The notes: generated from the letters alone by a model not told the origin. DNA of 64,000 nucleotides from Cladocopium goreaui (GCA_947184155.2 CAMXCT020003149.1:1-64000), one strand, 5' to 3'. Shown: positions 31,556 to 41,836, counted from the first letter of the stretch. Numbers and translations are program-made.

Positions 31556-31872
31556 TGCAATGTGGGCCCCCCTTTAGATAACTACAATTTCACTAGGGTT
31601 TATGGCAATTATAACTATATATACTGGTTGGTGGTTTCAACCCCTCTGAAAAATATTTGTCAGTTGGGATTATGACATTCCCAATAAATGGAAATTCATA
31701 AAAGTCATGTTCCAAACCACCAACCAGTATATATAACCATGATTATTAACCATCATGATTGACCATATTATTAACCATTCCCCTTGGTTATAACGGTAAT
31801 AACTATAGCTAGATGGGGTTATGTTCACCAACGTTCACATAACCTGCGGGCCCGCGGGCCCCACATTGTGGT
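31556..31872. mobile_element. Family D element split by a family A element
   Basis: Left end TGCAATGTGGGCCCCCCTTT; right end CGGGCCCCACATTGTGG. A14 sits inside at 31,622-31,727, flanked by ACTATATATA and TATATAACCA. Confidence 0.75.
31622..31727. mobile_element. Family A element (A14), nested
   Basis: CTGGTTGGTGGTTTCAACCC at the left, TTCCAAACCACCAACCAG at the right, within the family D element at 31,556-31,872. Confidence 0.9.
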
Positions 31873-31966
31873 GGGATCTTAGCTCTGTACGCCGAATCAA
31901 AGAAGATATGATCGACCCATGAAAACCATAGATCAAACAGTATATATTAGAGACATATAACCCATA

Positions 31967-32056
31967 GGATCCATGGTGCTGGTATATATGCTAACATGAC
32001 TGGGGTATATTGATGGGATCCATGTTACCATATATAGCAGCACCATGGATCCTATG
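31967..32056. repeat. Fold-back sequence around GGATCCATGGTGCTG
   Basis: CATAGGATCCATGGTGCTGG at the left and CAGCACCATGGATCCTATG at the right are perfect inverted arms. Longer flanks (31,930-32,210) repeat GATCAAACAGT and AGTAACTTTAGAGACA. Confidence 0.75.
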
Positions 32057-32620
32057 TTTAATAGTAACTTTAGAAACATATCATAGTAATCTTGAAAAAT
32101 CGAACTATATATATAGTTGATATCTAAAGATATATATATCTAAATATATCAACTATATATGATCAACTATAATAGTAACTTTAGAGACAAATACATCATA
32201 GATCAAACAGTTACTGCAGCTGTAAACATTTGTAAACAAGAGACCGTTCGATTTTTGATGGCTAATTACATCCCTAACCTTTTTTCTGGAGAATCCATTT
32301 TGTACCTGAGGTAGATCATAAATGGCCAAATGATTCGATACACACTTGAAAGAGGCTGGAGCAACAAAAAAAACATCCCCATGGTAGTCTTCCGCTCTCT
32401 CGTCGGTTTGGTATACCGTAAATCTCTTCAAATATCATCATTTTCCTATCCCATATGCTCCATGTATAGTATATTTACCTACATTTGGGTGATTTTTAGG
32501 GTACATGTTGGTGAATATACCATACATGGAGCATCTGGGCATGAGTTGGTTTCAAGCTGTGGCTCACCTCTATCAATCAACCAACAACACATAAGCGTCC
32601 TGGCAAGAAAAGGTCCAAAC

Positions 32621-32705
32621 GTCCACGCGGCTTCATGTTGACTCTTGACAATCCAGCTCTCCACTTTTCCTTTGCAACGCAGCAGCCCCTTGATATCCTG
32701 TAAGC
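32621..32705 (-). CDS. PPR-like exon
   Basis: Minus strand, acceptor CCACCTGCAG, frame AYRISRGCCVAKEKWRAGLS then RVNMKPRG. It fits xxACxxxxKWxxxLxxxxM of a PPR repeat. A GT donor (GTTTGG) follows GTGGAC. Frames on both sides of this region are open, so the boundaries are approximate. Confidence 0.45.
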
Positions 32706-33389
32706 CTGCAGGTGGTTTGCAAAATCCATGATGGCAATGATCCTTCTCCACCCTGAATTGCTTCCATTGTTATTGCGGCACGATGGCATGCCACGCAACT
32801 GATCTTCGTTCAGGCACAGCTTGGACGTTTTGAGCAGTTTCGCCTCTTCGATACGACATCTCTCTCTCTCTCTATAATATGTGTATATATAATATGTGAA
32901 TATATATATATATGTATCCTCCTATTAACCTACCAACAAAATGGGCAAAGGGCCATGCATCATCCTCAGACATTTCGGGTGTCATGCAATTTTTCACAAA
33001 CCCAACATTTGTACCATGTACCTCTCGAATTTCGATCCCCCAGCCCCATGTCAAACAATCCATAGCAGTCCCTAAACAAATAGAACCATTGGAATCCTTG
33101 AAATTACAAGGGAAATATCAGCTATGGCATCCGAGAAAAAACACGTTTCATTTTTTTGGGGACCAGCGCAAATTATGAATAAGAAACAACAACATGTTTC
33201 GAAAAGCCAAAACAAAGACCATATGGACTTATAAAGTCCTGCTGCTGTTCCACTATCTCAACCCATGATTTTCCGTTATATTATATTAAGTGTATTCCGT
33301 GAACGATGTCCCATCATATCCCCCATTGTACCCCCGCATCAAAACCAGAAAAAAAACATCCACACTTTGGATCACAGGCCACCTCAAAG

Positions 33390-33490
33390 TCTGTCGCGCT
33401 CGGTTTCCGATGTGTAACCTGGTTGGGGCCGCTGAAAAATGGCGCAGTGCTGTGGCCGCGGTTTCCGAAATGGTGATTGAACCAACAGAG
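33390..33490 (+). CDS. PPR-like exon on the plus strand
   Basis: Plus strand, acceptor CACCTCAAAG, frame CRARFPMCNLVGAAEKWRSA and then VAAVSEMVIEPTE. AAEKWRSAVAAVSEM...EPTEVITY is the second half of a PPR repeat plus the start of the next. The donor is GAG before GTGATC, canonical. This is opposite to the other PPR-like exons, so if real it marks a second gene or an inversion. Confidence 0.45.
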
Positions 33491-33499
33491 GTGATCACT

Positions 33500-33610
33500 T
33501 ACCATCTGGTTGTGACTAACATAGCCATGGAAAATCACCATTTTTAATAGGTAAACCATCTATTTCTATGGGCCATCTATACCATGGCTATGTTAAATAA
33601 CCAGAGGGTA
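33500..33610. mobile_element. Family B element (B7)
   Basis: TACCATCTGGTTGTGACTAA at the left, TTAAATAACCAGAGGGTA at the right. Ten bases after the plus-strand exon at 33.4 kb. Confidence 0.85.
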
Positions 33611-34300
33611 ACCAGAAAAAAATATCGAAACTGTTTTTTCATCAACAAAACTTGGTAATGTGGGAAACTCAATGCCATAAACCGCCCATAGGGGGGATGG
33701 TTGAAATCGTTGAAATCCCACACATTGTATGGTCATATGGGGGATGGTTTAGTTTATTCTTGAATTGATCACGTCATTCACATTACTTCCGTGTCTGACT
33801 GCTGGGTTCAGCCCCCCAGGATATAATATGTCAGTGGTGACCATCCTCCGAAGTAGGGTTGCGGAAAAGAAGCAACACCAGACCACCGACCAAATGTGTA
33901 TCTGATTGAAGTAAGAGGGTGATCCACTTATGGATCAGCGTTCAGATAAGGGGGGGAGTTGTGCAGAGGATTCTGATAGGTACAAGACACAAAGCATAGG
34001 GTGCGCAACTACAAAATTCGATGCATGGTACCTTTTTTGCAGCTACAAAATACAGAACACAACTTAATTTGACTTGGATAATAATTAATTGAAAATATGC
34101 ACTACAAAAACCAACGCATCTGAAGTTGAAATTGGCTGAAATTCGGAAATGCTAACATGATTTTCCCAATAACATTTTGTAGTTGGGCCTATGCCATCCA
34201 AAAGTTCCGACCAACATAATTTCAGTCAATATTTTCGGGGTGACGTCGTGACGTCGAACTAAATCGTACAGATTTTATGGATGTTTTAACTTCCTCAACA
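33611..34300. other. No gene seen
   Basis: AT-rich, with degenerate CAACTACAAAATAC motifs that lead into the repeat at 34,303. Confidence 0.5.
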
Positions 34301-34302
34301 TA

Positions 34303-34450
34303 TATACAACTAGAAAATGCAAATGAATTTTTATGTTGGATGCTTCAACTATTCAACTCGTACAACTACAAAATGCAAATGATATTTTGTGTTGGATGCT
34401 TCAACTAATTGAATATACACAACTACAAAATACAAATCATAATTTAACAG
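34303..34450. repeat. About 63-bp tandem repeat, two to three copies
   Basis: ACAACTACAAAATGCAAATG and TGTTGGATGCTTCAACTA recur in order, diverging at the edges. Confidence 0.8.
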
Positions 34451-34792
34451 GAAACAACTATAAAATGAATGCAAATACAAAAAGGTTGGCACAACTCCAC
34501 TTCTTTGTGCAAAACGACCCCTGGCTGGCAATCTGTACTGTAGCCCAAGTCCTCCCCTTTATGTAGCTGTTATTTGATCCCGGATACTTATGGCACTTCC
34601 AATTGGGTTAAAACATGGTGATTAAACACATCCCCAGTGGGATGCAACGGAGTGATAGAGGTTGTAGCGATCCAATAGAAACCAAACTTCGCCATTTCCC
34701 AATGGGATTCCTGGAGTAGCTTTCCAATTAGAAAATGCTGCAGCCATTCCAAATGATGCAACCATTCCAAAGTCACTGGGAATTTCAGGATC

Positions 34793-35296
34793 CTAAAATG
34801 GAGGTAGTCCATTAAGCCTGCCTTGTGCCAAGCGTGACTCTGTGAAAGGGAACTTCCTACATCCGCAAGGGCATCCTGACAATTGATTGCCGCAGCTGTG
34901 CAGGCTTGTTTTCATCTGTCCTTTCCATGGGATGACATTGTCATGAACCCCAAAATGAGAAAACTTGCCAAGTTCATACAGGTCAAAGATTAACTGTCGG
35001 AGTTCATCATCACTGCAGTTCAATGCCGAGCCCAAAAGGTTCGAAACAGTGTGATGCTGGGGCATAGTCGGAAAGGGTGCAATTGGTCCCTGTCCTACCA
35101 TCGGATGACTCAAAAACGCACCACCACCTAGATCGTCTTGCCGGCCATATGCTGTAGGGGTCTTCCAGTTGCAACATCGACATGGGGTGATCGGTACCGC
35201 CCAAATTTCAGTTGAAACATCCTCACTACACTTAGTGAACCCCAAAACAGCTGGCAAATGGATGCTCATCCCTTCCCAATTTTGACCCACTCCCAA
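34793..35296 (-). CDS. 167-codon open frame, unrecognised protein
   Basis: The longest open frame in the window outside simple repeats. On the minus strand it runs from ATG at 35,296 to TAG at 34,793 and reads as mixed protein throughout: GMSIHLPAVLGFTKCSEDVS near the start, CRCCNWKTPTAYGRQDDLGG, LIFDLYELGKFSHFGVHDN and a Cys-rich CGNQLSGCPCGCRKF near the end. It could be a terminal exon or a transposon-borne gene. The IHLPAVLGFT segment matches a short dispersed repeat at 5,980 and 28,693, which favours a mobile origin. No family recognised. Confidence 0.5.
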   Translation of the reverse strand: MGVGQNWEGMSIHLPAVLGFTKCSEDVSTEIWAVPITPCRCCNWKTPTAYGRQDDLGGGAFLSHPMVGQGPIAPFPTMPQHHTVSNLLGSALNCSDDELRQLIFDLYELGKFSHFGVHDNVIPWKGQMKTSLHSCGNQLSGCPCGCRKFPFTESRLAQGRLNGLPPF

Positions 35297-35345
35297 AGAT
35301 CACCATTTACAGCAAGAGATTCAATTGCTTTTCTACCAATCCATG

Positions 35346-35541
35346 CAGTTATGGCCCGTAACAGTTATAAATATTATAAATGGAATTATAACTCCTATAA
35401 CTAGTTGGTTATATGTAAAGAAATAAGGACATAATAATAACTGTTAGAACTATATATATATAATAAAATAACTAAGGTTATAATTATATATATATATATA
35501 TCATTATGAGCCCATTAAAATAACTCTTAGTTGGGCCATAA
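35346..35541. mobile_element. Family C element (C2)
   Basis: CAGTTATGGCCCGTAACAGT at the left, AACTCTTAGTTGGGCCATAAC at the right (two extra TA tracts inside). Its right end supplies the donor of the adjacent PPR exon. Confidence 0.85.
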
Positions 35542-35542
35542 C

Positions 35543-35653
35543 GGCACGGCCAGTTTTGGATGATCTGCCGCCCAGCCACGCTTGAGTCCAGTGTCCACCA
35601 GTGGCCCCCGCAGCGGAGATGCTGGCGCTGTAGGTCAGCAAGTTGGGCGTCAA
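35543..35653 (-). CDS. PPR exon with family C-derived donor
   Basis: Minus strand, acceptor GCGCCAAG, phase 0, frame LTPNLLTYSASISAAGATGG and HWTQAWLGGRSSKTGR. LLTYSASISA...W is a clear PPR repeat. The exon ends GTGCC and continues GTTATGGCCC, exactly the terminus of family C element C2. Length 111 nt. Confidence 0.65.
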
Positions 35654-35677
35654 CTTGGCGCAGCTTTGGGCAGCTTG

Positions 35678-35912
35678 GCCCCCAAACGTTCGTTATTTTT
35701 GGTGGTTTATAACCCAATCTAACTAGTTCGTTATAACTACCATAAACTACCATAAACACAATTTATGGTAGTTATTTGGCCCAAACATTATGTGTGTTGG
35801 TTTATAACCTAATCTAATTATAGTTATAACATGTTATAACTAACTACCATAAACCCAAACGTGAAATTGTACTTATGTTCACCAACTTAGCTATCGAACG
35901 GGGGCTGGCCGC
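35678..35912. mobile_element. Family D-like compound
   Basis: TTGGCCCCCAAACGTTCGTT at the left. A second internal GGCCCAAACATTATGTGTGT and a right part TTAGCTATCGAACGGGGGCT suggest two overlapping copies. Confidence 0.6.
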
Positions 35913-36435
35913 CATACTCATCATAAAATTGTCTTTGAATGGCGTTCAACCTTAACAAAAAGGCTGGTTGAATGGTGATTTAATGGCATCATCATGGGAT
36001 ATAATGGATATATATATATATATCATATGTGAAATAATCAACCATAAAAAACAATCCAAACGACATGTCATTGCGTCTCCGTTTGCCACTATACCAACAT
36101 TTTTTCTTGGCAAAATCTCCATTTTTCCTAGTGATGTCCACAAGTTAATCACCAGTCTTGTTGGCCAAAACCCATTGTTTTGCATTTAGTAACAAAACTG
36201 ATGATTGAATCTCTGTTTACTGGTGATTGAATGGCGAGTGAATCTCTATTGAATGGTGACTTGCATTTAATCACCTCAATTGGATCCATGGTGATTGAAT
36301 CCATGGTGAAATCCCTCGCTTTGCTTGTTAGAATGGTCATGCTTGAAGCTCGAAACATGCACGAAATCATCCATGCTTTGGTGCTTGAAATCAGATTTGT
36401 CAATCCGCCAAACTCAATCCCATCTTCCCACTATA

Positions 36436-36600
36436 CAATTATTATGGCCCAAGTAGCAGTTATAAATAACAAATGAAATAACACCTGTAACTAGTTGGTT
36501 ATATATATATATATTGATGAAATAAACCTAACCAGTTGGTTATGTATCATGAAATAAACCCATGAAATTAACTGTTACTTAGTTACTTAAGGGCCTGTAG
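36436..36600. mobile_element. Family C element (C3)
   Basis: CAATTATTATGGCCCAAGTA at the left; AACTGTTACTTAGTTACTTA at the right is diverged. Confidence 0.65.
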
Positions 36601-36614
36601 ATGGCTTTCAAAAC

Positions 36615-36718
36615 CCCAAACGCCGGAGCACCTGCAACAACTCTGATCGCAGAAGCTGCAGACTCTGACGCCACACGGCAGCCTTTTGAGCCACGCTGCA
36701 GCAGCTGTTCAGCAGCAC
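36615..36718 (-). CDS. PPR exon
   Basis: Minus strand, acceptor AACCACCAG, phase 0, frame VLLNSCCSVAQKAAVWRQSL then QLLRSELLQVLRRLG. LNSCCSV...W...LQLLRSEL fits a whole PPR repeat. The donor is GTTTTG after TTGGG. Length 104 nt. Family C element C3 lies 15 bp beyond the donor. Confidence 0.6.
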
Positions 36719-36851
36719 CTGGTGGTTCATGGGTCTGGTTCATGGGGCTTAATGGCAGTTTAATGGTGGCATAAGACAATATATAGGAACACCATAGGAA
36801 AACCATAGGACAACCATGAAAAATGGTGCTTGATTGGGATTTATTGCTGAT

Positions 36852-36950
36852 CTGGTTGGTGGTTTTAACCAGCTTGAAAAATATGAAAGTCAATGAAAAG
36901 GATTATCCCATATGTATTATGGGAAAAAAATGTTTGAAACCACCAGCCAG
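36852..36950. mobile_element. Family A element (A15)
   Basis: CTGGTTGGTGGTTTTAACC at the left, TTGAAACCACCAGCCAG at the right; same subfamily as A2 and A17. Confidence 0.9.
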
Positions 36951-36954
36951 TGAT

Positions 36955-38150
36955 ATACTGTGATATACAAAGAGTTTATTGGTTGATTTTTATTTCTGGC
37001 ATGATTTTGTTTTGACTAAAAAGTGGAATGGGGATATGATGAAAATATCATGGAAACATCACCGGGGAATATTTGGATCAGCAACCCCCAACAAAGTTGC
37101 TGAAAAGTGTTTTCAGGATGGTAGTTCCAGGATGGTAGTTCCATTATGTTTTCCTGATATTTTCCAAGTTTCCAACCGGATTCCAACCTCTTTATCTTGT
37201 TTGGTGATGCTATATCCATGTATAAAGCTATGAACTGCTATATATTGTCATTTCCAGTCATATGTTTACCTTTTTATATCCAGTCATACGATATACCCAT
37301 GGATCCAGCTGTGCCTCGAAGTATGACTGCGGTGATTGATTTTTTCGGCGCTGGCGCAAGTGTTGGGATCCACAGGGGAAACTAGATCTGACCACTATAA
37401 ATCTGGGTAATTAAAATATTAGCAATCACCACTAATATAATATATGATATTACTAATCACCATTAAATATTAGTAATATTATTAATCAGTAATCTGGGTA
37501 ATATTATATTAGTAATAATGATGATGGTAACCAGATTTATGGTGTAATATAATGTTAAATTGGAATCATCATTAGTAATGTTATTGTATTAGTAATGCTT
37601 ATGATGATGATGATGATTATAATAGTACTAATCTGGGTAAATTAAAATATTCCACTCACCTGAAATAAGACCATATTGGGATAATTTCCCTTACTAACGA
37701 TGATTCCAGGGCTCGAGGGAACAGTGAGGTCGTTATAATTTACACAGACAAATACACCATAGTTCGCTGACTTGTAAACCAACTTATCTACCTCACAGCT
37801 CCCACATTGCCGACATCAGATGAGAAAACATTGATTTTCACGGAAAAGTGCAGCTGCCTGAGGCTTTGAGATGTTGAACATTGGTGGAGATTGGGATGGC
37901 ACATTTATAATATGATGAACCATGGGAAACAGCTGAGTAGCTGGCCTAATAGGCAACTTATAATGACCTCACAAGGACGTCACCATTAAAAAAAAGTTAC
38001 TTTAGTGAGTTCACGTTCCAGGTTAAAAAATCGTAATATTTGCCCAAGAAAGTGGTTGGCGATGCTTTAGAGGGACCAAAACATGATTTTGAGCAGCCCC
38101 ATTTAAAGTCAGGAGTATTAGGGTACCCTATTTTGAGCAAAAACCACTTG
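36955..38150. other. AT-rich DNA, no confident gene
   Basis: Contains loosely repeated AATCTGGGTAATATTA motifs at 37,400-37,660. An open frame at 36,979-37,233 has no recognisable motif. Confidence 0.45.
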
Positions 38151-38321
38151 GCTGGTTGATTGAGTGATTGGTTGATGAATTGATTGACTGGGTTGATTGG
38201 TTGATTGGCTGTTTGATTGATTGATTGGTATCCCCCCCCACAAAACATGTCCATTGATTGATTAGTTGGTTGTTTGATTGATTGGTTGGTTGATTGGTAC
38301 CACCCAAAAAGAAACATGTCC

Positions 38322-38354
<33 letters not shown>

Positions 38355-38403
38355 CTGAATGATTGACTGATTGATTGATTGATTGGTTGGTTGGTTGATT
38401 GAT
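38148..38403. repeat. (TTGA)n region
   Basis: TTGATTGATTGG-type tandem repeats, with CATGTCCATTGATTGATTAG units recurring at about 80-bp spacing. Frames rich in Asn-Gln on the minus strand are repeat artefacts. Confidence 0.95.
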
Positions 38404-38404
38404 T

Positions 38405-38650
38405 GGTCTACAAGTAGGAGTAGAAGTAGAAGTAGTAGAGGTAGAAGAAGCAGAAGAACAAGTACCCCGCAACCCCTCAGTTCGCCCACACTAAGAATTC
38501 GCAAACTAAGGGGTTGCAGCGAACAAGTAGATTCAATAGAAGAGGAATTAGAAATGCAAGCAGTAGAAGTAAAACAAGTAGAAGTAGAAGTAGACAGATC
38601 GAAGAAGTAGAAGCAAAAGAAGAAGTAGAAGTAGAAGAAGGAGTAGAAAA
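38405..38650. repeat. (GAAGTA)n region
   Basis: GAAGTAGAAGTAGAAG-type repeats on both sides of a more complex 90-bp core at 38,460-38,545. Confidence 0.9.
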
Positions 38651-38669
38651 AACTGCAGATGTACAAGAG

Positions 38670-38775
38670 TACAGTTTTAGACCTTAACAGTTATAAGTGG
38701 GCTTATAATGAGATATAAGCTTAGTTATAGGAGTTATAAATCCATTTATAACTGTTTGTTGGGCCCTAACTGTAG
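38670..38775. mobile_element. Family C element (C4)
   Basis: ACAGTTTTAGACCTTAACAG at the left, TGTTGGGCCCTAACTGTAG at the right. Confidence 0.8.
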
Positions 38776-38834
38776 GGCGTTGTCGAGCTTCCAAGTATGC
38801 CCTTGAGGTGATGCCACAGGTTGTTGTTGCTCTT
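38770..38834 (-). CDS. Exon-like segment after element A16
   Basis: Minus strand, follows the CCAACCAG end of A16 directly. Two frames are open: EEQQQPVASPQGHTWKLDNA and SNNNLWHHLKGILGS. It runs into the end of family C element C4 (AACTGTAG), so it lies exactly between two elements. Confidence 0.4.
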
Positions 38835-38939
38835 CTGGTTGGTGGTTGAGCCTACCCCTCTGAAAAATACGAAAGTCAGTTGGGATGTTTCTTCCCAATA
38901 TATGGAAAACAAACATTCATGTTCCAAACCACCAACCAG
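38835..38939. mobile_element. Family A element (A16), introner candidate
   Basis: CTGGTTGGTGGTTGAGCC at the left, TTCCAAACCACCAACCAG at the right, with a 4-bp direct repeat TCTT on each side. Coding-like sequence lies on both sides, and GTTGGTGG...CCAACCAG on the minus strand would make a complete GT-AG intron. Confidence 0.85.
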
Positions 38940-39048
38940 TCTTCTTCTGAATTCTTCTTCTTCTTTCATCACCAGCCTTGAGATCCCCTTGAGTCACCTT
39001 CACCTTGCGTACACGAAGTGTGCGGTACTTTTTCTCCTTCGGGGTCAT
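38940..39048 (-). CDS. Basic exon before element A16
   Basis: Minus-strand frame TPKEKKYRTLRVRKVKVTQG and DLKAGDERRRRIQKK, strongly coding-like and highly basic, ending at the edge of A16. The ATG at 39,048 may be internal. The exon lies downstream of the exon at 39.1-39.35 kb, and a short intron between them is possible. Protein not recognised. Confidence 0.45.
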
Positions 39049-39095
39049 ACAATGCAGTAGTTTCAGTAGTTATTCTGACATGTGTCCATTATTTC

Positions 39096-39350
39096 TGAAG
39101 CTTGCAGATCAAGCCGCCCATTGCTGAAGCAGCAAACAACTGCCTTGATGGAGCCCCGCAGCTCTGCATACTTGAATATGCCCCCCACATACACCTGCTT
39201 TGTGCCTCTCAGGAAAGTCACTGGTCCAGCCGCTGATCTTGGAACGTTTTCCTTGGCCTCCAGCGTCATTCTCAAGCCTGGACGAGAATCTGCTGGATTC
39301 GCACCAAATGCATCTGGAGCTGTAACTCTTGCCCCCCAGAGTAGCCGCTG
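39096..39350 (-). CDS. Exon, unrecognised protein
   Basis: Minus strand, acceptor AAAAATAG, then about 80 codons open: VTAPDAFGANPADSRPGLRM, ENVPRSAAGPVTFLRGTKQV, YVGGIFKYAELRGSIKAVVC and CFSNGRLDLQ. Composition and continuity make this one of the better exon calls. No domain recognised; the 3' boundary is uncertain. Confidence 0.5.
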
Positions 39351-39664
39351 CTATTTTTCTTTGAGGTTTTTGGAAACACCTGTAGCTTAAGTCAATGCCA
39401 GCTCCCTGTGTTCTTTGGTCACTGTATCTCCACAATAGTGTTAACCAACTTGTTGTGCATCTATACATGAAACTGCCTAGCAAATATAGCAAACTATAAT
39501 GAGAAGGTTACCTGAAAATGGGGTACTCCACAAAACAGATGGTTTAAGACATCATACTCCCTCCATTTGTTTTTGATATATTAGAACTATCACATGTTTG
39601 GATTCAGCCATAAGCAATCATCCAGTTTTCATTGGTTCAACCCCCAAATTTTGATGGCATGTAG

Positions 39665-39710
39665 TTATATATATATATATGTAGTCATATATTTATATAT
39701 ATATATCAGA
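39665..39710. repeat. (TA)n microsatellite
   Basis: Two TA runs separated by GTAGTCATATAT. Confidence 0.9.
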
Positions 39711-39722
39711 AAATAGCATGTT

Positions 39723-39843
39723 GCAGTTTTGGCCCTTAACAGTTTATAAATGGGCTTATAATGATGTATGTATATATACAGATATAACCTTATTTGTAGG
39801 AGTTACTTCATTCCATTTGCTAACGGCCATAGCTGCTACTGTA
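39723..39843. mobile_element. Family C element (C5)
   Basis: GCAGTTTTGGCCCTTAACAG at the left, TAACGGCCATAGCTGCTACTG at the right. Confidence 0.65.
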
Positions 39844-39950
39844 AAACTCCATTCTCGCTGCTCAAATCATTGAGGGAGATCATCCTGTATTCCGCTCTCC
39901 AGTTAAATTATTTTTGGCAAGTAAAGTCCCACATTTCAACCATAAACTAT

Positions 39951-40080
39951 CAAATACTTGGTGGTTCATCCCACTTAGTAAGTAGGTTATAACCCTAGTT
40001 GTAAGTAGATTAAGCCTACTTATCCCACTTATAATCACGGATATAGCCCACTTAGTAAGTGGGATGAGCCACCAAATATT
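39951..40080. mobile_element. Family E element (E2)
   Basis: AAATACTTGGTGGTTCATCC at the left and GGATGAGCCACCAAATATT at the right are inverted arms. Confidence 0.8.
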
Positions 40081-40539
40081 CATGAATTATTTTTTTTTTG
40101 CCGGCTGCCATCACACTATGTCATATATGTCCCACATGATGCAATCTATTGGTTAAATCCCAGATTTACTGAGGTATATCCCATTAAATCCAATTAAATA
40201 TCTTATACAGTACCTCAATCAATAACCATATAATGGGATACAAAAAGATAATAAAATACTATTATACCTCGGCAATTAATGCTTATATCTTTTTGTATCC
40301 CATTAAACATCCCATTGCTCCATTATTCCATTGTTCTACTATAGTGACCAGTAACATTCTGAGGATGTTTGGATTAAGCATGTTGAATTCCATACTACAT
40401 ACCAGCTTGTTTTTTCCCTGGGTATTAATCCACTTAGATATTCCATAGCATGGGGATTCTCGATTATTAACCATGTGGATATTGATGGATATCAATAATT
40501 CATGAACAATATGATTAATCCAATTGTGTTTCAATCCGG

Positions 40540-40651
40540 TACAATTGTGGCCCTGTAATAGTTATGTACTTACAACCCTATTTATGGAATGTATAACCCC
40601 ATTTATAACCAGCTATAACCATTTATAACTGGTAAATGGCAATAACTGTAA
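40540..40651. mobile_element. Family C element (C6), diverged
   Basis: ACAATTGTGGCCCTGTAATA at the left, AATGGCAATAACTGTA at the right. Confidence 0.55.
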
Positions 40652-40900
40652 GTATCATTGAACAAATTAAATCAAATTGATAGTTGTATATTGATTCATT
40701 AACTTGATAATTATCATTGATATCACTATTACTACTATCTATTGGTTTCATAGTAGGTCGACGTGATGTGTTGAAATGATAGCGACGCCAGTCATTTGGA
40801 TATAAACCATTGATGATTGTCACAATCCCACAAGATTGGGGATTGAACTTGACCCGATGATTTTCTTCAGATAGAGCATGTGGATAAAGAATTCCTACGG

Positions 40901-41000
40901 TGATGGCCCAACTAACAGTTATAAATGGGCTTACTTCATGATATATAATCTTAGTTTTAGGAGTCATTTCATTCCATTTGCAACTGTTAGTTGGGCCATG
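40901..41000. mobile_element. Family C element (C7)
   Basis: TGATGGCCCAACTAACAGTT at the left and AACTGTTAGTTGGGCCATGA at the right, near-perfect arms. Confidence 0.85.
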
Positions 41001-41108
41001 ATGTAAATGCGATTTGCTTTAATCTATTGACTATTACTTGGGATTCGCCAATGAATAAAAATCAGTTAACGAAAGCATATACTAGTTATTCAGTCATGAT
41101 TCAGTGAT

Positions 41109-41192
41109 TACCCTTTGGTAAACTAGCATAGCTATGGGAAATGGATCCTACCTAGGAAAAATGGTGTTTTCCATAGCTATGTTCCATCTATG
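41109..41192. mobile_element. Family B element (B8), right end lost
   Basis: TACCCTTTGGTAAACTAGCA at the left; CCATAGCTATGTTCCATCTA at the right. Confidence 0.65.
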
Positions 41193-41398
41193 GTTCAATA
41201 TTAACCGTTAAGTACATTGATTGATCTAGACTATCAATATATTGATTAACCATCCAGTAATTATGATGACCAGCTTAGATTCCAAATTTATCTTAGATTT
41301 GTTTTTTAATACTAACCCCTATATATATATCCAACTACATTCGATATGAGTCCATTTCAATGGGTTAGATCCCAGATTTCCACAGACCCAACGTCAAC

Positions 41399-41474
41399 CC
41401 CGGGCCTGATCCAGCCGCAGGCCCTCCGATCGCAGCTGCGCCAAGAGTGTGGCAGCTTGGATCCAGGCCCCCAC
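41399..41474 (-). CDS. PPR exon
   Basis: Minus strand, acceptor CATCGGTAG, phase 0, frame VGAWIQAATLLAQLRSEGLR and LDQARG. WxxAxxLLxxLRxxGLRLD is the canonical second half of a dinoflagellate PPR repeat (compare NLLQSLQSSRIRLDAQ at 54.4 kb). The donor is GTTGAC. Length 76 nt. Confidence 0.6.
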
Positions 41475-41515
41475 CTACCGATGGCTGCAAGATATGGATC
41501 AGACATGGGGGGATT

Positions 41516-41536
41516 TACCCTCTGGTAAACTAACAT
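41516..41536. mobile_element. Family B left end only
   Basis: TACCCTCTGGTAAACTAACAT, then unrelated sequence. Confidence 0.6.
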
Positions 41537-41756
41537 TATGGTTGATGGTCTATGGTTAATGTTTTTTTTATCTATCTAAATATTATATATGATATATCCA
41601 TGATAGTTGGTGGATCTCACCCATATAAAAGCCCATCTACCCTTGGTTCTAAGTACCACCGGGGAAAATCGGGAAGAGATACAAGGTGGTGCCCGAATGT
41701 GATGTTTGCTGGCCTTTTTCGACCCTACGAGCTATATATCCACCATAAACCACAGT

Positions 41757-41836
41757 TACTCTCTGGTAAACTAACATGACTATGGAAAATCACCATGTTT
41801 AATATGTAAATCTATGTAACAGTTTACCAGAGGGTA
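41757..41836. mobile_element. Family B element (B10), short
   Basis: TACTCTCTGGTAAACTAACA at the left, AACAGTTTACCAGAGGGTA at the right. Confidence 0.85.

Noticed and set aside
38128-38666. Asn/Gln-rich frames resembling prion-like domains
   Set aside because: Translations of (TTGA)n and (GAAGTA)n simple repeats.
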